The notes under the pieces: generated by a model
Database searches by the model: none
Told to the model about the DNA's origin: nothing
The model's input: the letters and a program-made list of their open reading frames with translations, nothing else
Shown here: positions 34,839-44,710 of the stretch, piece after piece
How the letters are laid out: each line of letters opens with the position of its first letter
Position numbering within the stretch: the stretch's first letter is position 1
Program-made: the position numbers and the translations under genes
Assembly: GCA_021234155.1 (NCBI GenBank)
Contig: JAJEKV010000080.1
Location: forward strand, 3,027,867-3,091,866
Source: Isoetes taiwanensis
Lineage: Eukaryota > Streptophyta > Lycopodiopsida > Isoetales > Isoetaceae
Length of the DNA: 64,000 nucleotides
Direction of reading: 5' to 3'

Positions 34839-35843
34839 TATAAGAAATGCGTCACACAAACTCTTGAGGTTTTCAATGCATCAAGCCACTGAAGTATCAA
34901 ACTACCATATCTATAAGAAATGCATCACACAAACTCTTGAGGTTTTCAATGCATCAAGCCACTGAAGTATCAAACTACCTTAACGTCCTTGGCCTCTGCA
35001 TTTAGCCGTAGGATTGAATCTCGGCCGTCGATCTTTAGATGTTATATCCAGTAGCATTCTGTCGCCAAATTTGTTATGACCATAACAGGATGTTATGTCC
35101 ATAACATTTCCTCTGTTTTCACGTTTGGGCCTCCGCCATAGCTACGCAAAGAATCTGCCGCCATAGCCAGGCAAAGAATCTGCCGCCATAGCCAGGCTTC
35201 TAAGTGTTGATTTTCGTATTTGGAATTTCATTTTTGCAGGCCTAAGCTCTGCTCCGGCCCCTGCTCCTTCGCATCACAAGCAAAAAAGGTCGAAAAATCT
35301 TTTTGCTTACGTTTTGTTTAGTAGATTTTTTCGGATGATTTCTAATCTTCGGATGATTTGAGATGATTCCACCCGAAGCTTGGGCGGAAAATGGAGGTCG
35401 GGCGGAAAATGAAATACGAGTCCACTTCTCGCCGAATGCCCCAAAATTGCCGATTCTCAGGAATCCGACTCATTTATGCCTCCCCTGTGCAAATCTGACT
35501 CCCTTACTCTGTTTAAATCCGCCTCCCTGCGCCTCACATGTTCTATTTAGAAAACATAGACTTACATTTAGTTTGTTTTTCTTCTTTAATGCGATCTCGG
35601 GGCGCCAAGCTTGGCTATGGCGGCTCGCCAAATGCCCTCGGCCAGGGCGTTAAAAATATTCTCCTCCCCCCCGGGTTATGGGCGGAAAAATGGCCTGCGT
35701 GGCCACATGGCCACTCAGCCATTTTTATGGCCCATAACTCCTCGGGAGAGGACGTTATCTACCCCATATCTATAAGAAATGCATCACACAAACTCTTGAG
35801 GTTTTCAATGCATCAAGCCACTGAAGTATCAAACTACCATATC
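34839..35843. repeat. 73-bp tandem repeat (3 units) split by an insertion
   Basis: Units start at about 34839, 34912 and 35771 (TATAAGAAATGC..CACACAAACTC). The 2-to-3 junction is interrupted by the 34980-35763 element, while the 1-to-2 junction preserves the uninterrupted ACTACCATATC. Confidence 0.88.
34980..35763. mobile_element. Non-autonomous element with TAACGTCC ends, copy 1
   Basis: The ends are TAACGTCC (34981) and GGACGTTA (to 35757). The first about 120 bp and the last about 80 bp match 53261-54176. It includes an imperfect hairpin near the right end (TTATGGGC..GCCCATAA). Comparison with the intact tandem-repeat junction suggests TTAACGTCC..GTTATCTACC inserted with a duplicated CC, although the exact borders are ambiguous. 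No coding. Confidence 0.7.
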
Positions 35844-38798
35844 TAACATAACGGTGGTCATATTGGAACACTTGCATTGGTGTTGCAATATTTTGGCCCC
35901 CATAGCTGTTGCTCATATACAGCCTGTCAGGATGTCCTCCAATCTTTATGGAAAAAAGGCCATCACTGCGTCCAAAAGGGGAAAAAGATTGTTGCTAGAA
36001 AAAAAATACCATTTTTGTCGTTCCAAACACCAAAAAATCTTGTAGACGTTGTCGAGCAACACCAAGCACGTGTATTGCGCCTTCATCAAGCACGTGTATT
36101 GCGCCTTCATCGCTACCATTTATGAATTTTAAGACATGCGAAAGCGATGTTAATGCAAGCATGCATTAAATTATGGCCTAAGTGTATGTGCATCGAATTG
36201 TGGCCTAAGTAGGATGTGTCTTAAAATCTACAGCTTTGTTTGATCAACAAATGTGAAATCATCCACTTTTTGTATAATGATGTGATAACTTCAAGATGTG
36301 ATAGTTTCTCGTTAGGTAGAACACAAGGCTTGCCTTTTTTCTTGTGAACAAAATAAATGTAGATAATCAACAAAAATGGCATACGCCTCATAGCATTTTC
36401 CTCTCTAGATGCTTCTACTGTTTCAATCATATGCGGTGGTTTCTTTCACGTTATAGGAATTGCACAGTCTTGACAATGAAGTTATCTTTGAACAGTTTGG
36501 ACAAAAGAATCTGAATACATGCAAATATATGTGGGGCAATTGACATGCATCCTTCATTAACTGAAAATTACCATAGCGTATGCATGCACTATCCCATTCT
36601 CAAAACAGCGGCAAAGGAGAAAAAGTCCAAGCTTCAGAACAAAAGCCGTTCTAGTTGACGTATTATTTGGGAAGGCAGGCTCCAGTCCAGAAAAACTATG
36701 GTAGTGTACCCCTGTCCTATGGCTTCTCTTCAAATCTCAAGCTAACAGCTCCAAAACCCTGAATCTAAGAAAGATTCTGATACCACAGTGGCTATGAAAG
36801 AGAGATGGTATTGTTGCAAAAAAGCATTTTACCTGAAGCTCTAACATATTGAAGCTCCTGTCCATTTCTATCTGGGCTTTCACAACTGGAAGCAGTCATC
36901 GAAAGTGCCAAGTTAGCCTTGGTGAAGCTGAATGCCACTCATAATAGCACTGGTATACTTATCTAATCAAAGAAAGCAATAGAAAAAGAATTTGTTATCT
37001 ATGTCACGCTATAGAATATACAAAGTAAGTTTATTACGATGTAGGATTGAATTCTATGACAAACAGAAATTGAAAAGATAACAGCCTCAAAACTTAGTTC
37101 TATGTTCATCATAATAAAATTTTAACGATCTAGTATTTATGTGTGTGCCCAGACTCCTTCCTCAAAGTCCTAGAGCAGTATTGAGTGCATTTCGGAAGTG
37201 GAAGATTAGGGTGATGCCAAAATCTGACGTAACAACATAACTTAAATCGACATTCAAAAATAGAGAAAACAGACTAAGTTTATTGCAAAATCCTTAAAGC
37301 CTTCTTTCTTTTGGAATATATCCACTTTTTTCTCTATTAAATTGATATCAAAAGCCACAACAATTGTTCTGAGAAGCTTACCATATTACTGTACTAACTC
37401 ACGATGACCCGATTGATGGAGTTCCAATTGTTTTGCTCTGCTCCAAACAATGACCCAATTGTGGAATCCCAACCGCTCTGCTCCAGAAGCAAGTGGTTAA
37501 AATAAAAGCAAGATTTATGGCCTAAAGCAAAAGCAAGAAAACTACGGCCAAGACACCAGCCTCGAGGAACAAAATTGCTTACATAAAGCTGAAGATCCAG
37601 CCCTGCTATCTTGAGAGCTAGCAACAGAACCCAAACCTGCAAGCAACGTCAATCTGTCCAAGTTACCACATTCGCGATACATATCAATGATGGTACTCAA
37701 CACTGCAACATCACATTGAAGCCCATTTTGTATTGTATTCTCAAAAATACTTCTTCCTAGCTCTAGTTCTGTTGCATAATTTCGAGATGCTAAAAAAATG
37801 TAGATTTACCAGGCATTCTAAATTACTACACTTCGGTCCCAATGGTGATCACACACTCTATGAGCTTCTTGACAGCCTGCCTTGTAAATGAACTGCACAA
37901 TGGTACAGGAATCCAAATGAATAGCACAATTCTAAAATGAAAAGAGCAAAATAGACTATATTAGTATCTCAGTGACAATTGAGGTGATGGATAGTCAAGA
38001 AATACATAGATCCCATTCCTATTTGCATTTCAAAATGCCTTTTTGTGATTTCTAGTCTACTTACCACATGAGCAGAAGTAAAGAAGATTGTGCCAAGATT
38101 ATTTCATCAGAGCCTTAGCTAGATTATTTCTTAAAAACAATAAAAGCAAGAAGTGATTGTTTACTATATAATACATAACCTTCCAAAGCATAGTTACCTT
38201 CATAGAATGATCTATGACGCTGACACACTGTGAGGATCTCAAGCACATGGTCATATATATGCTATGCCATCAAAGAAAAACCTAAAGATGGGGCAAAAAT
38301 AGATGTAAAGAAAGCGATTTTTCAGCTTTTCAATGCAAATCTCGAGCAAAAGCCATTCTAGGCGATTTACCTTGTTGCTTCCTGTGATCCGAGCTCTTCT
38401 TCAGATAAATACAAACACTCAGGTTTTGCCAGAAAATGCTTCGTTTCTTGACAGTTTGCTACAGGTACTAAGCAAGAAATACCCGAAATCCTGGGATATC
38501 TTCGTTCCTGGGATTTTTTCGTTTCTGTGCATCATCTTGGCGGAATGATCTGACGCACCGATACATGTTTCCCAAGCAAACAGAAACCTATCCGGAAAAA
38601 AACCTTTGTCATCGCTGCCCTGACCAGAAACATTTTGGCGTTATTTTCCCTATCCGCAAAATCATCTCGTGAAAGAGTTTCAGACCGAATACGAAAATGT
38701 GGCCGGAAAAAGCAAAATCCGGCGTAACATGCCGGAAAAAGCGTTAGCGCCGGCGTTAGCACTGCCGAAAAGTTACAATTTAAATAAGTAGATAGCCA
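35844..38798. other. CACTA interior, no supported gene
   Basis: No recognisable protein on either strand. A 24-bp direct duplication (CAAGCACGTGTATTGCGCCT core) lies at about 36063-36110. GC-rich short palindromes of the CCGGCGTTAGC type lie near 38715-38765. Confidence 0.4.
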
Positions 38799-39816
38799 TC
38801 ACCATGACAAAACTATGACATTTTCTTTGTCAGTATTTCTTTCTTCAAACACACAATTCACTAGAGTTTTATTCCCTCCGCAACTATTGATTAATCCTGC
38901 TATATTTCCATGTTCTTCTGGTCGACCATCAATATAGGTCCTTAAATTGTCCTCTTGTACTCCACTCATCTCCATGGAAGCTGCATTGTTATTACACCCA
39001 TACACCATCATACGGAATGAGTATCGTGTCAATTTCTCCCACTCAGCTGACTTGTAAATAGGACCTCCATATATCATCGACACCTCCCCATTGTAAGGAA
39101 CTTTTACATCATTTAGAATGAATAAGCCTCTACCAAAGACGAAAATTGTAGAATCTTTAATCATGTATCTATTACCCCAATAAGAGAATATTTGACCTAT
39201 AGATGGCAATGGCCCTTCATATAATCCAAGACGCCTTCGATCAACTTGCTTTATCATCCTTTCAACATCTAAAGGCATAGATAAATTAGGCACAGAACAA
39301 GCTAAAGATGAATTCGTACTTCCCCCCATCATAGAGGCACACAATGTATGCATGCGAGTACGACATCTAGACTGACATTGTGCTGAGTCCACCTCATCAT
39401 CTTCCTCATGGATATTTCTCCAAACTCCTTTTGAAAAACTAATGTAACATAATTGAGTTACACTCTGCGATGTGATGTGTTATGTCAAACACCATTACAT
39501 AGAACTTAAAGGGAATAAAAATATGAAAGCAAATAAACTTAACCATATACTAACCTGTCCAGAAGTGGAATGATAGGGCAGGCAAGCAAAAACTCTCTGG
39601 AGCACACCAAGATGGACCAACTTTTTGTAGATGATCTGCTATAATCATTGGTATTCGTTCATGTCGACCGCAACAATCTCTACACCAACAAGGTGAGAAT
39701 TGGCCCGCATAACTCTCCCTTGGAAGAATTGGTTGTTCTATTCCTTGTTTACGTAGCTCACGAGCCCTTCTCTTCCTCGTAGAGGCAGATAACCCAGCCA
39801 GGGGATCGCTTTGCAT
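38799..39816 (-). CDS. SET-domain-like protein gene carried by the CACTA element
   Basis: Two exons fit: 39816-39551 from a true ATG (MQSDPLAGLSAS), then 39438-38799 after a 112-bp GT/AG intron, giving about 301 residues. Exon 1 has a basic stretch (STRKRRARELRK) and a small Cys motif (CWCRDCCGR) followed by HLQKVG, a layout that recalls transposase-associated domains. Exon 2 ends with an SET-like region: GEVSMIYGG, YIDG, then GNIAGLINSCGGNKTLVNCVFEE, which parallels the GNxAxFINHSCxPN core of SET methyltransferases but with INSC for NHSC. The usual C-terminal GEELxxxY part is absent; the frame ends VLSW-stop, or a further exon is missed. The SET assignment is by motif only. Confidence 0.6.
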
Positions 39817-39904
39817 GTTGGAGCTGATTCGAAGAAGAAAGAAATCGCGGATTCAACAGAGGAAGGCGGCGCTGATGCTGAGAAATGAAGAAATAGAATA
39901 ATTC

Positions 39905-40215
39905 AAAAGTTTTTAGAATTTTGTAACGCAAGGGTCAGTTGTAACGCATTTCAACATCTAACTTGAAACACGTTTCAAAGTTGTAACGCATTTAATTTGT
40001 AACGCGTTTCAGAGGAGTTGTAACGCATTTCAAACTTCTACTTTGAAACGCATTTCAGAGTTGAAACGATATTTAATTGTAACGCATTTCAAACATATTT
40101 GTAACGCGTTACAAATGCTAAATTTTGTAACGCATTTCAAGAAATGAATTTTGTTCTTTGTTACGCGCTACAACTAACTTTGCGTTTCAAAGTTTTAAAG
40201 CGTTACTATTAGAGT
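39905..40215. repeat. CACTA subterminal repeats, right
   Basis: Same motif family as at the left end (GTAACGCATTTCAA and its complement, about a dozen copies). It overlaps the presumed promoter of the SET-like gene, whose ATG is about 90 bp inward. Confidence 0.85.
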
Positions 40216-40244
40216 GTATCAAACCCCCCTAAATTCTATTAGTG

Positions 40245-41086
40245 ATAGACACATTGTTTATTTCCAGAAGGTGGCCAACATGGGCGACACTCAGCTCCCG
40301 CACTTGGCTTACGCTGTGGCGATGAGCCCGCATCGACTCAAGGCTTGTTGGAAGGACAAGAGAGCCCAGTGGCTGGCACGCTGGAATGTAGACGCACATA
40401 GGTGCGCCAGGTGCACACAAACGCCGGCTGGGATAGGCTGAGGGGGTATTTGGACTCTTGTTCCCTGGGGAAGCTCTAGGACCACCATGCTCTGGAACAG
40501 GTAAAGATGGCACACTATAAACAGCACATAAATCCCACCCTGGTTCGAGGCCCACAGCTCTACCTGCGTTCTCAGTTGCCCATGAAGAAGCGCAGGATCG
40601 TCACGTCCATTCGAACAGGGGCCCACCATCTTCGTCTTGAGATGGGTCGGTGGGTTGGAGAGCCGCGCCAGGACAGGCTTTGTCAGTGTTGCCCACTAGG
40701 GGTTGTTATGAAAGCCATGCCTTCCAGAGCTGTCCAGCCTATAGTCAGATTCGGGCTCGCTACGTTCTCTTGGTGCGACCTGGTCTGCCCCTGCACGAGC
40801 TACTCAGTACGGCGTCAGTTCGATCCCTTGGCTCCTACCTCCAGGAGGTTTTAGATCTGCGAACTCACCTCTGCCCCTGGGCACCTACCTGAGGTGCCGG
40901 GAATTCATGTGTATATGTATATTTATGCAATTTGCTGGCGGGCGACTTGTTCTTCGACGGTTTTCCCTGCAAAGGGGGTTTTAATCCGGGTAGCAACGGG
41001 CTTGATGCACCAGTGTAATTTGGGTCCCATAGGCCGATTGGCCTCCGCGGACGATAAAAGAACCTTCCTTCCTTCCTTCCTTCCTA
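40245..41086 (+). pseudogene. LINE B 3' part and microsatellite tail
   Basis: This resumes the LINE B frame interrupted at 17892. It reads FQKVANMGDTQLPHLAYA, then the C-terminal MKKRRIVTSIRTGAHHLRLEMGRW-type block and a CQCC...H...C zinc-finger-like motif that needs a frame change near 40700. The 3' untranslated part ends GGACGATAAAAGAA followed by (CCTT)n at 41063-41084. A short tandem-repeat tail in place of poly(A) is typical of RTE-like and some other non-LTR clades. The clade is not certain. Confidence 0.85.
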
Positions 41087-41207
41087 TGATTCAGTTATAG
41101 GATGGCACAATAAGCTTCACTTCCAGGAAAATTCTCGTTGTCTGAGGTAAAAATATCTCTCTTTGATTTATGATTGCCTTAATATTAAGAAGTATAATGT
41201 TCTTTTC

Positions 41208-41329
41208 TTCGAAGATAAATTGACCATCTTAGTTTTCATATTATCACATTTGAGTTTGTCATTTTACAAGTGCATGTAGCGTGATTATATATCTATGTGC
41301 AAACTGAAGGTTTTGAGTATTGGATAGGT
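41208..41329. repeat. Short repeat, copy 2 (uninterrupted)
   Basis: Matches 4494-4974 without the 351-bp hAT-like element. A single TTATATAT is present where the other copy has two. It begins about 120 bp after the LINE B tail. Confidence 0.88.
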
Positions 41330-43680
41330 ATAATTTACTAGGAAAACTATTTCCAGACCAGCATTTGTTACACATAATATTTATCTTGATGAGGAAGGTT
41401 TAGTACTCCATTATAACCTGAAACATGCTACATCCGCATAAAATTATTTTTACACTTCCTAAACATGCTTGAAAAGCTGCAAGTCCATCTACATAATAAT
41501 AATTATTGTGACTATACAATAGCCTCATGTATGTATGCAGGGCATCCCATGCCCATTATACACAACCTGTTGCTGCAGGTACTGGGATCGTATAAGGCAA
41601 ATGTTATACGTCTGAGCTGCATCTCTAGCTTGGCTATTGCCTACCAGCTTTTTGCTCCGGTGACCTGAAACTTGTTATCTTCCTAGATGTGGCCATCATG
41701 TGTTGATTTTACTTATTATATCTTGATTCTACTTAGCAGATAGACACATACTCTAATGAAGTTCTACTAAGGAAAGCAAATTTGGACTGTTATTTTGTTC
41801 TGTTTTTTCCTTTTCCTTACATAACTGTTGTCATAAGGCATCCTTATCCTTATCTTTATAGCCTCTTCTGTCTGCCTCTCTTCCTAGCCTTTTTTTTCAT
41901 TAGCTATGTCTGCTGTATCTTAATGCTTGCATGGGAGTCGGCATAAGATCGCTGGCGATCTGCAAGTGGGAATTGGCAGGCACAGGTAGTTTGAGATTGG
42001 CAACCTGTGAGTAGGCGGACGGTTTTCGCTCCATCAAAATGGCCATGATTTTTTCTCTTTAGCTTAGATATTGTATTGCTTAATAGTTGCTCTTTCTACT
42101 TTTGTTTCAAAACTGTATGATTTTTTCAATTTTCTGGATGAACCAGTTTGATGCTATTTTTTGTTTGTAACCCAGCTGTTGTTGCTGTTTACATATTGTT
42201 GTACATCTAAGGTTAACTTTGGTGCTTTTACATGTACAATATTGGAGGTTCGTGCATAAAATCAAGATATTGGAGGCCTGTGAGTCGTTCCTGCAAGTAG
42301 GTCTTCAATCCTCATTTTGTCTCTATCTCAAATTGCATGCTCCTCTATTGAAAGTAGGCCCTGGATTTGTTGTCTGGCTTATGAAATCTTGAACTTCTCC
42401 ATTTATGCAACTCCAATATCTGAATCAGAAGTATGCTACTTTATGAAAGACGTGCAATCCACATACAAGTTTACAAGTTAATGCATGCAGCAAAGGGAAC
42501 ATGATTTCTTAGAGCACTTGCAGCACCCTCAAATTTCAAGAGGGATTGTTTGTGTGCAAGTGATTATGGAAAACATCTTATCAATTATCTCATACATGTC
42601 GCGGAGAATGGCATCATCAGCGTGAATGACAAATGGCATACATGATTACTTGATATTGGAGTGTTGGTAATCAGTTTTTCTACGTACTTGAGTTCTTCAA
42701 GTTCAATCCATTGCATTACGAATGCAAAAGCAATCAGTTCATCTTGGTAACTTCTTCTGACAGGAACATTGCATGTTTCATTGTGTGACATTTGACTTCC
42801 TCAGGTTCAAAACATTGCATTACGAATGCAAAAGCAATCAGTTCATCTTGATAACTTCTTCTGACAACAATATTGCACAATGGCAAACCAAACAGAGTCA
42901 CATTTTCATTTGTGTTCTAAATGCGAAAACAAAACCCCCCACATCCCCAAAGGCAAAAGAAAAACTTAAACAAAAAGGTACCTTTTGAAGAAACGTGTAC
43001 TGTATGCCATTAATTCATTTTTAAATTGCTTTTGCTATGTGATTAAATAATGTCTATTTATTTAAATTGTATCTTGAGATTTTGTATGCTATGGATTTTG
43101 TAATTGTGCTAACTTATAGAGCCTCTCAATAGACAACAAACCACCTACAATGTATTGTTAAATGCATGTTGTTGTCAATTGTGCACCTTCCGGTATTGTG
43201 ATAAAGCATTATATCAATATTACTGCACATGCATGGTATTGTTTGTGAACCTTTGGGCATGTGCATGGTATTGTTTGTAAACCTTTGGGAATTAGATAAA
43301 GCATTACATCACTATTATTGCACGCTTTTCTCATTGCGACCCAATACCTTTTCAACATTTATTGCATACACATCCATATACACTATTTGTTATTCAATTT
43401 ACAAAGGTAGTTTGTATTGAATGCTATTTGGTTTTGGAATTTCGCTTCTAGCATAGAACACACGGGCAAGTCACAAACCAATTAATTCAGTTCATTTGAC
43501 ATTTACAAAAGTATTTTGTATTGAATGCCATTTCGATTTTGTGTTCCCGCCCTAATTAACACTGTAGGAGCTATGTTTCTTTTTAGCGTTGTTAAACCTT
43601 TAGAAAGTCATTGTGGCCAAAACATTTACAAGCTACCAACCTTTAGAAAGCCATTGCGGCCAAAATATTTATAGGCTCTC
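41330..43680. other. Intergenic region, no supported gene
   Basis: AT-rich, with only short chance frames. It contains a direct repeat of about 80 bp (about 42690-42768 and 42798-42877, sharing CATTGCATTACGAATGCAAA) and a 33-bp tandem unit near 43227-43290 (GCATGGTATTGTTTGT). Confidence 0.5.
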
Positions 43681-43687
43681 AACTTAT

Positions 43688-43715
43688 GCCCAGCAACGCT
43701 GGGCACCATTACTAG
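43688..43715 (+). mobile_element. Helitron-like 3' end
   Basis: Hairpin GCCCAGCAACGCTGGGC (43688-43704), 7 bases, CTAG (43712-43715), then T. The element would extend to the left. It is the only plus-orientation example of the four and has an A/T change in each hairpin arm that preserves pairing. Confidence 0.6.
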
Positions 43716-43923
43716 TAAATTAGTAATCGCTGGTTACATTCTGCACGTCTTTATGGCTAAATCATGGCCCTTTGGGCCAGCGCCAAAATGGCATATTTCA
43801 CCTGGAACTAAATTCTAGCCACTCTTGTGGAAACCCTAAATCCAGAATACCAACAGTATAAAAGTTCCAAAAAAATCAAACTTATCACATGAATACTCAA
43901 TAGTTCATCAAAATTAATACAAG

Positions 43924-43958
43924 AATAGAATAGAATAGAATAGAATAGAATAGAATAG
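43924..43958. repeat. (TAGAA)n microsatellite tail of LINE C
   Basis: Seven or so pentamer units directly after the LINE 3' end. A similar (TAGAA)n run occurs at 55658-55681. Confidence 0.9.
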
Positions 43959-44567
43959 ATTTTTTAGCGTCCAAGGAGACCGATTGGCCTATGGGACCCA
44001 AACAAAAAGAGAGCAGCAATCGTATTACTGACAGGATTAAAAAACCCCCGCCCCGAAGGGTTTTCGAGGGAAAAACCTTAGCAGCAATAAGTATGCTGGC
44101 ACGCTGTACAATTGTATAGGACAATTCAATACCGTCCTGGAGGACACAACTGAGTCTGTGCGTCCATAACCTCCTGGAGGTATCACCCCAACAACTGACG
44201 CCGTATTCAATAACTCATGCAACGGTTGGCCAGGCACTAGTAATCGAACATACCGCTCTCGGACATGGGTAAACGCTGGGCAGATCTAGAGGGCATGACA
44301 TTCATCCTCAATGGTGCCTTGGTGGCAACACTAGCAAAGCCTTTGCTCTCGTGCTTCCCGAGCCCAACGTCCTATCTCAATGCGGAGGCGATGTGCACCC
44401 GTGCGAATGGAAGCTATAAGTCTGCGCTTCTTCATGGGCAACTGGGTGTACAAGTACTGGTGTGGGCCTCTCGTGAGCCTAGGATTGACTTGCTGCTAAT
44501 AGTGTGCCAGCTTAACGTGCGTCAGAGCATCTGCATCCCAGAGCTTGCGGAGGAAAGTAGCATCTAG
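43924..44567 (-). pseudogene. LINE C, 5'-truncated copy of the LINE B family
   Basis: The minus strand matches the 3' part of LINE B. It has the MKKRRLIASIRTGAHRLR-type block (44265-44567 read in antisense), then PGQPLHELLNTASV (about 44237-44180), then the shared 3' end GGGTCCCATAGGCC and GGACGCTAAAAAA. The tail is (TTCTA)n at 43924-43958, unlike the (CCTT)n of LINE B. It is frameshifted and lacks the polymerase region. Confidence 0.82.
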
Positions 44568-44678
44568 GTACAGCTTAAGTACCTTGTAAATACTATCTAT
44601 GTAAATACACAATGTTTCATTTTAACTGATTATGGAATACTATCTTAATGAATACGATCTTATGGAATTCTTACACTA

Positions 44679-44710
44679 CTAGAAACGCATGCCCGGCGAT
44701 GCCGGGCATT
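44679..44710 (-). mobile_element. Helitron-like 3' end
   Basis: Minus-strand order: hairpin GCCCGGCATCGCCGGGC (44691-44707), 8 bases, CTAG (44679-44682), T. With the 43688 end it flanks LINE C on both sides, the two facing away from each other. Confidence 0.6.

Larger units (their letters stand above)
17893..40244 (-). mobile_element. 22,352-bp CACTA (En/Spm-type) DNA transposon
   Basis: The left end reads CACTAGAAGAAAACC and the right end finishes ATTCTATTAGTG, so both termini carry the CACTA signature. The flanking trinucleotide ATA occurs at 17890-17892 and 40245-40247, the 3-bp duplication expected of this superfamily. Removing the element and one ATA rejoins LINE B in frame. Both ends carry clusters of the same subterminal repeat. 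Genes all run on the minus strand: SET-like (38.8-39.8 kb), tnp2/TNPD-type transposase (24.3-30.9 kb) and a TNPA-like candidate (18.3-20.0 kb). The right end is therefore the promoter end. Nested repeats make it longer than a typical CACTA element. Confidence 0.93.

Noticed and set aside
35854-36125. Plus-strand frame with basic and Cys/His-rich content
   Set aside because: No family pattern and repeat-driven composition, including a direct duplication. Chance frame.
38532-38762. 76-codon minus-strand frame next to the SET-like gene, possible missing C-terminal exon
   Set aside because: It shows no SET C-terminal motif (no GEE[LF]..[DN]Y pattern), and the stretch is made of short CCGGCG palindromes.
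44265-44567. 100-codon plus-strand frame
   Set aside because: It is the antisense of the LINE C C-terminal coding region.
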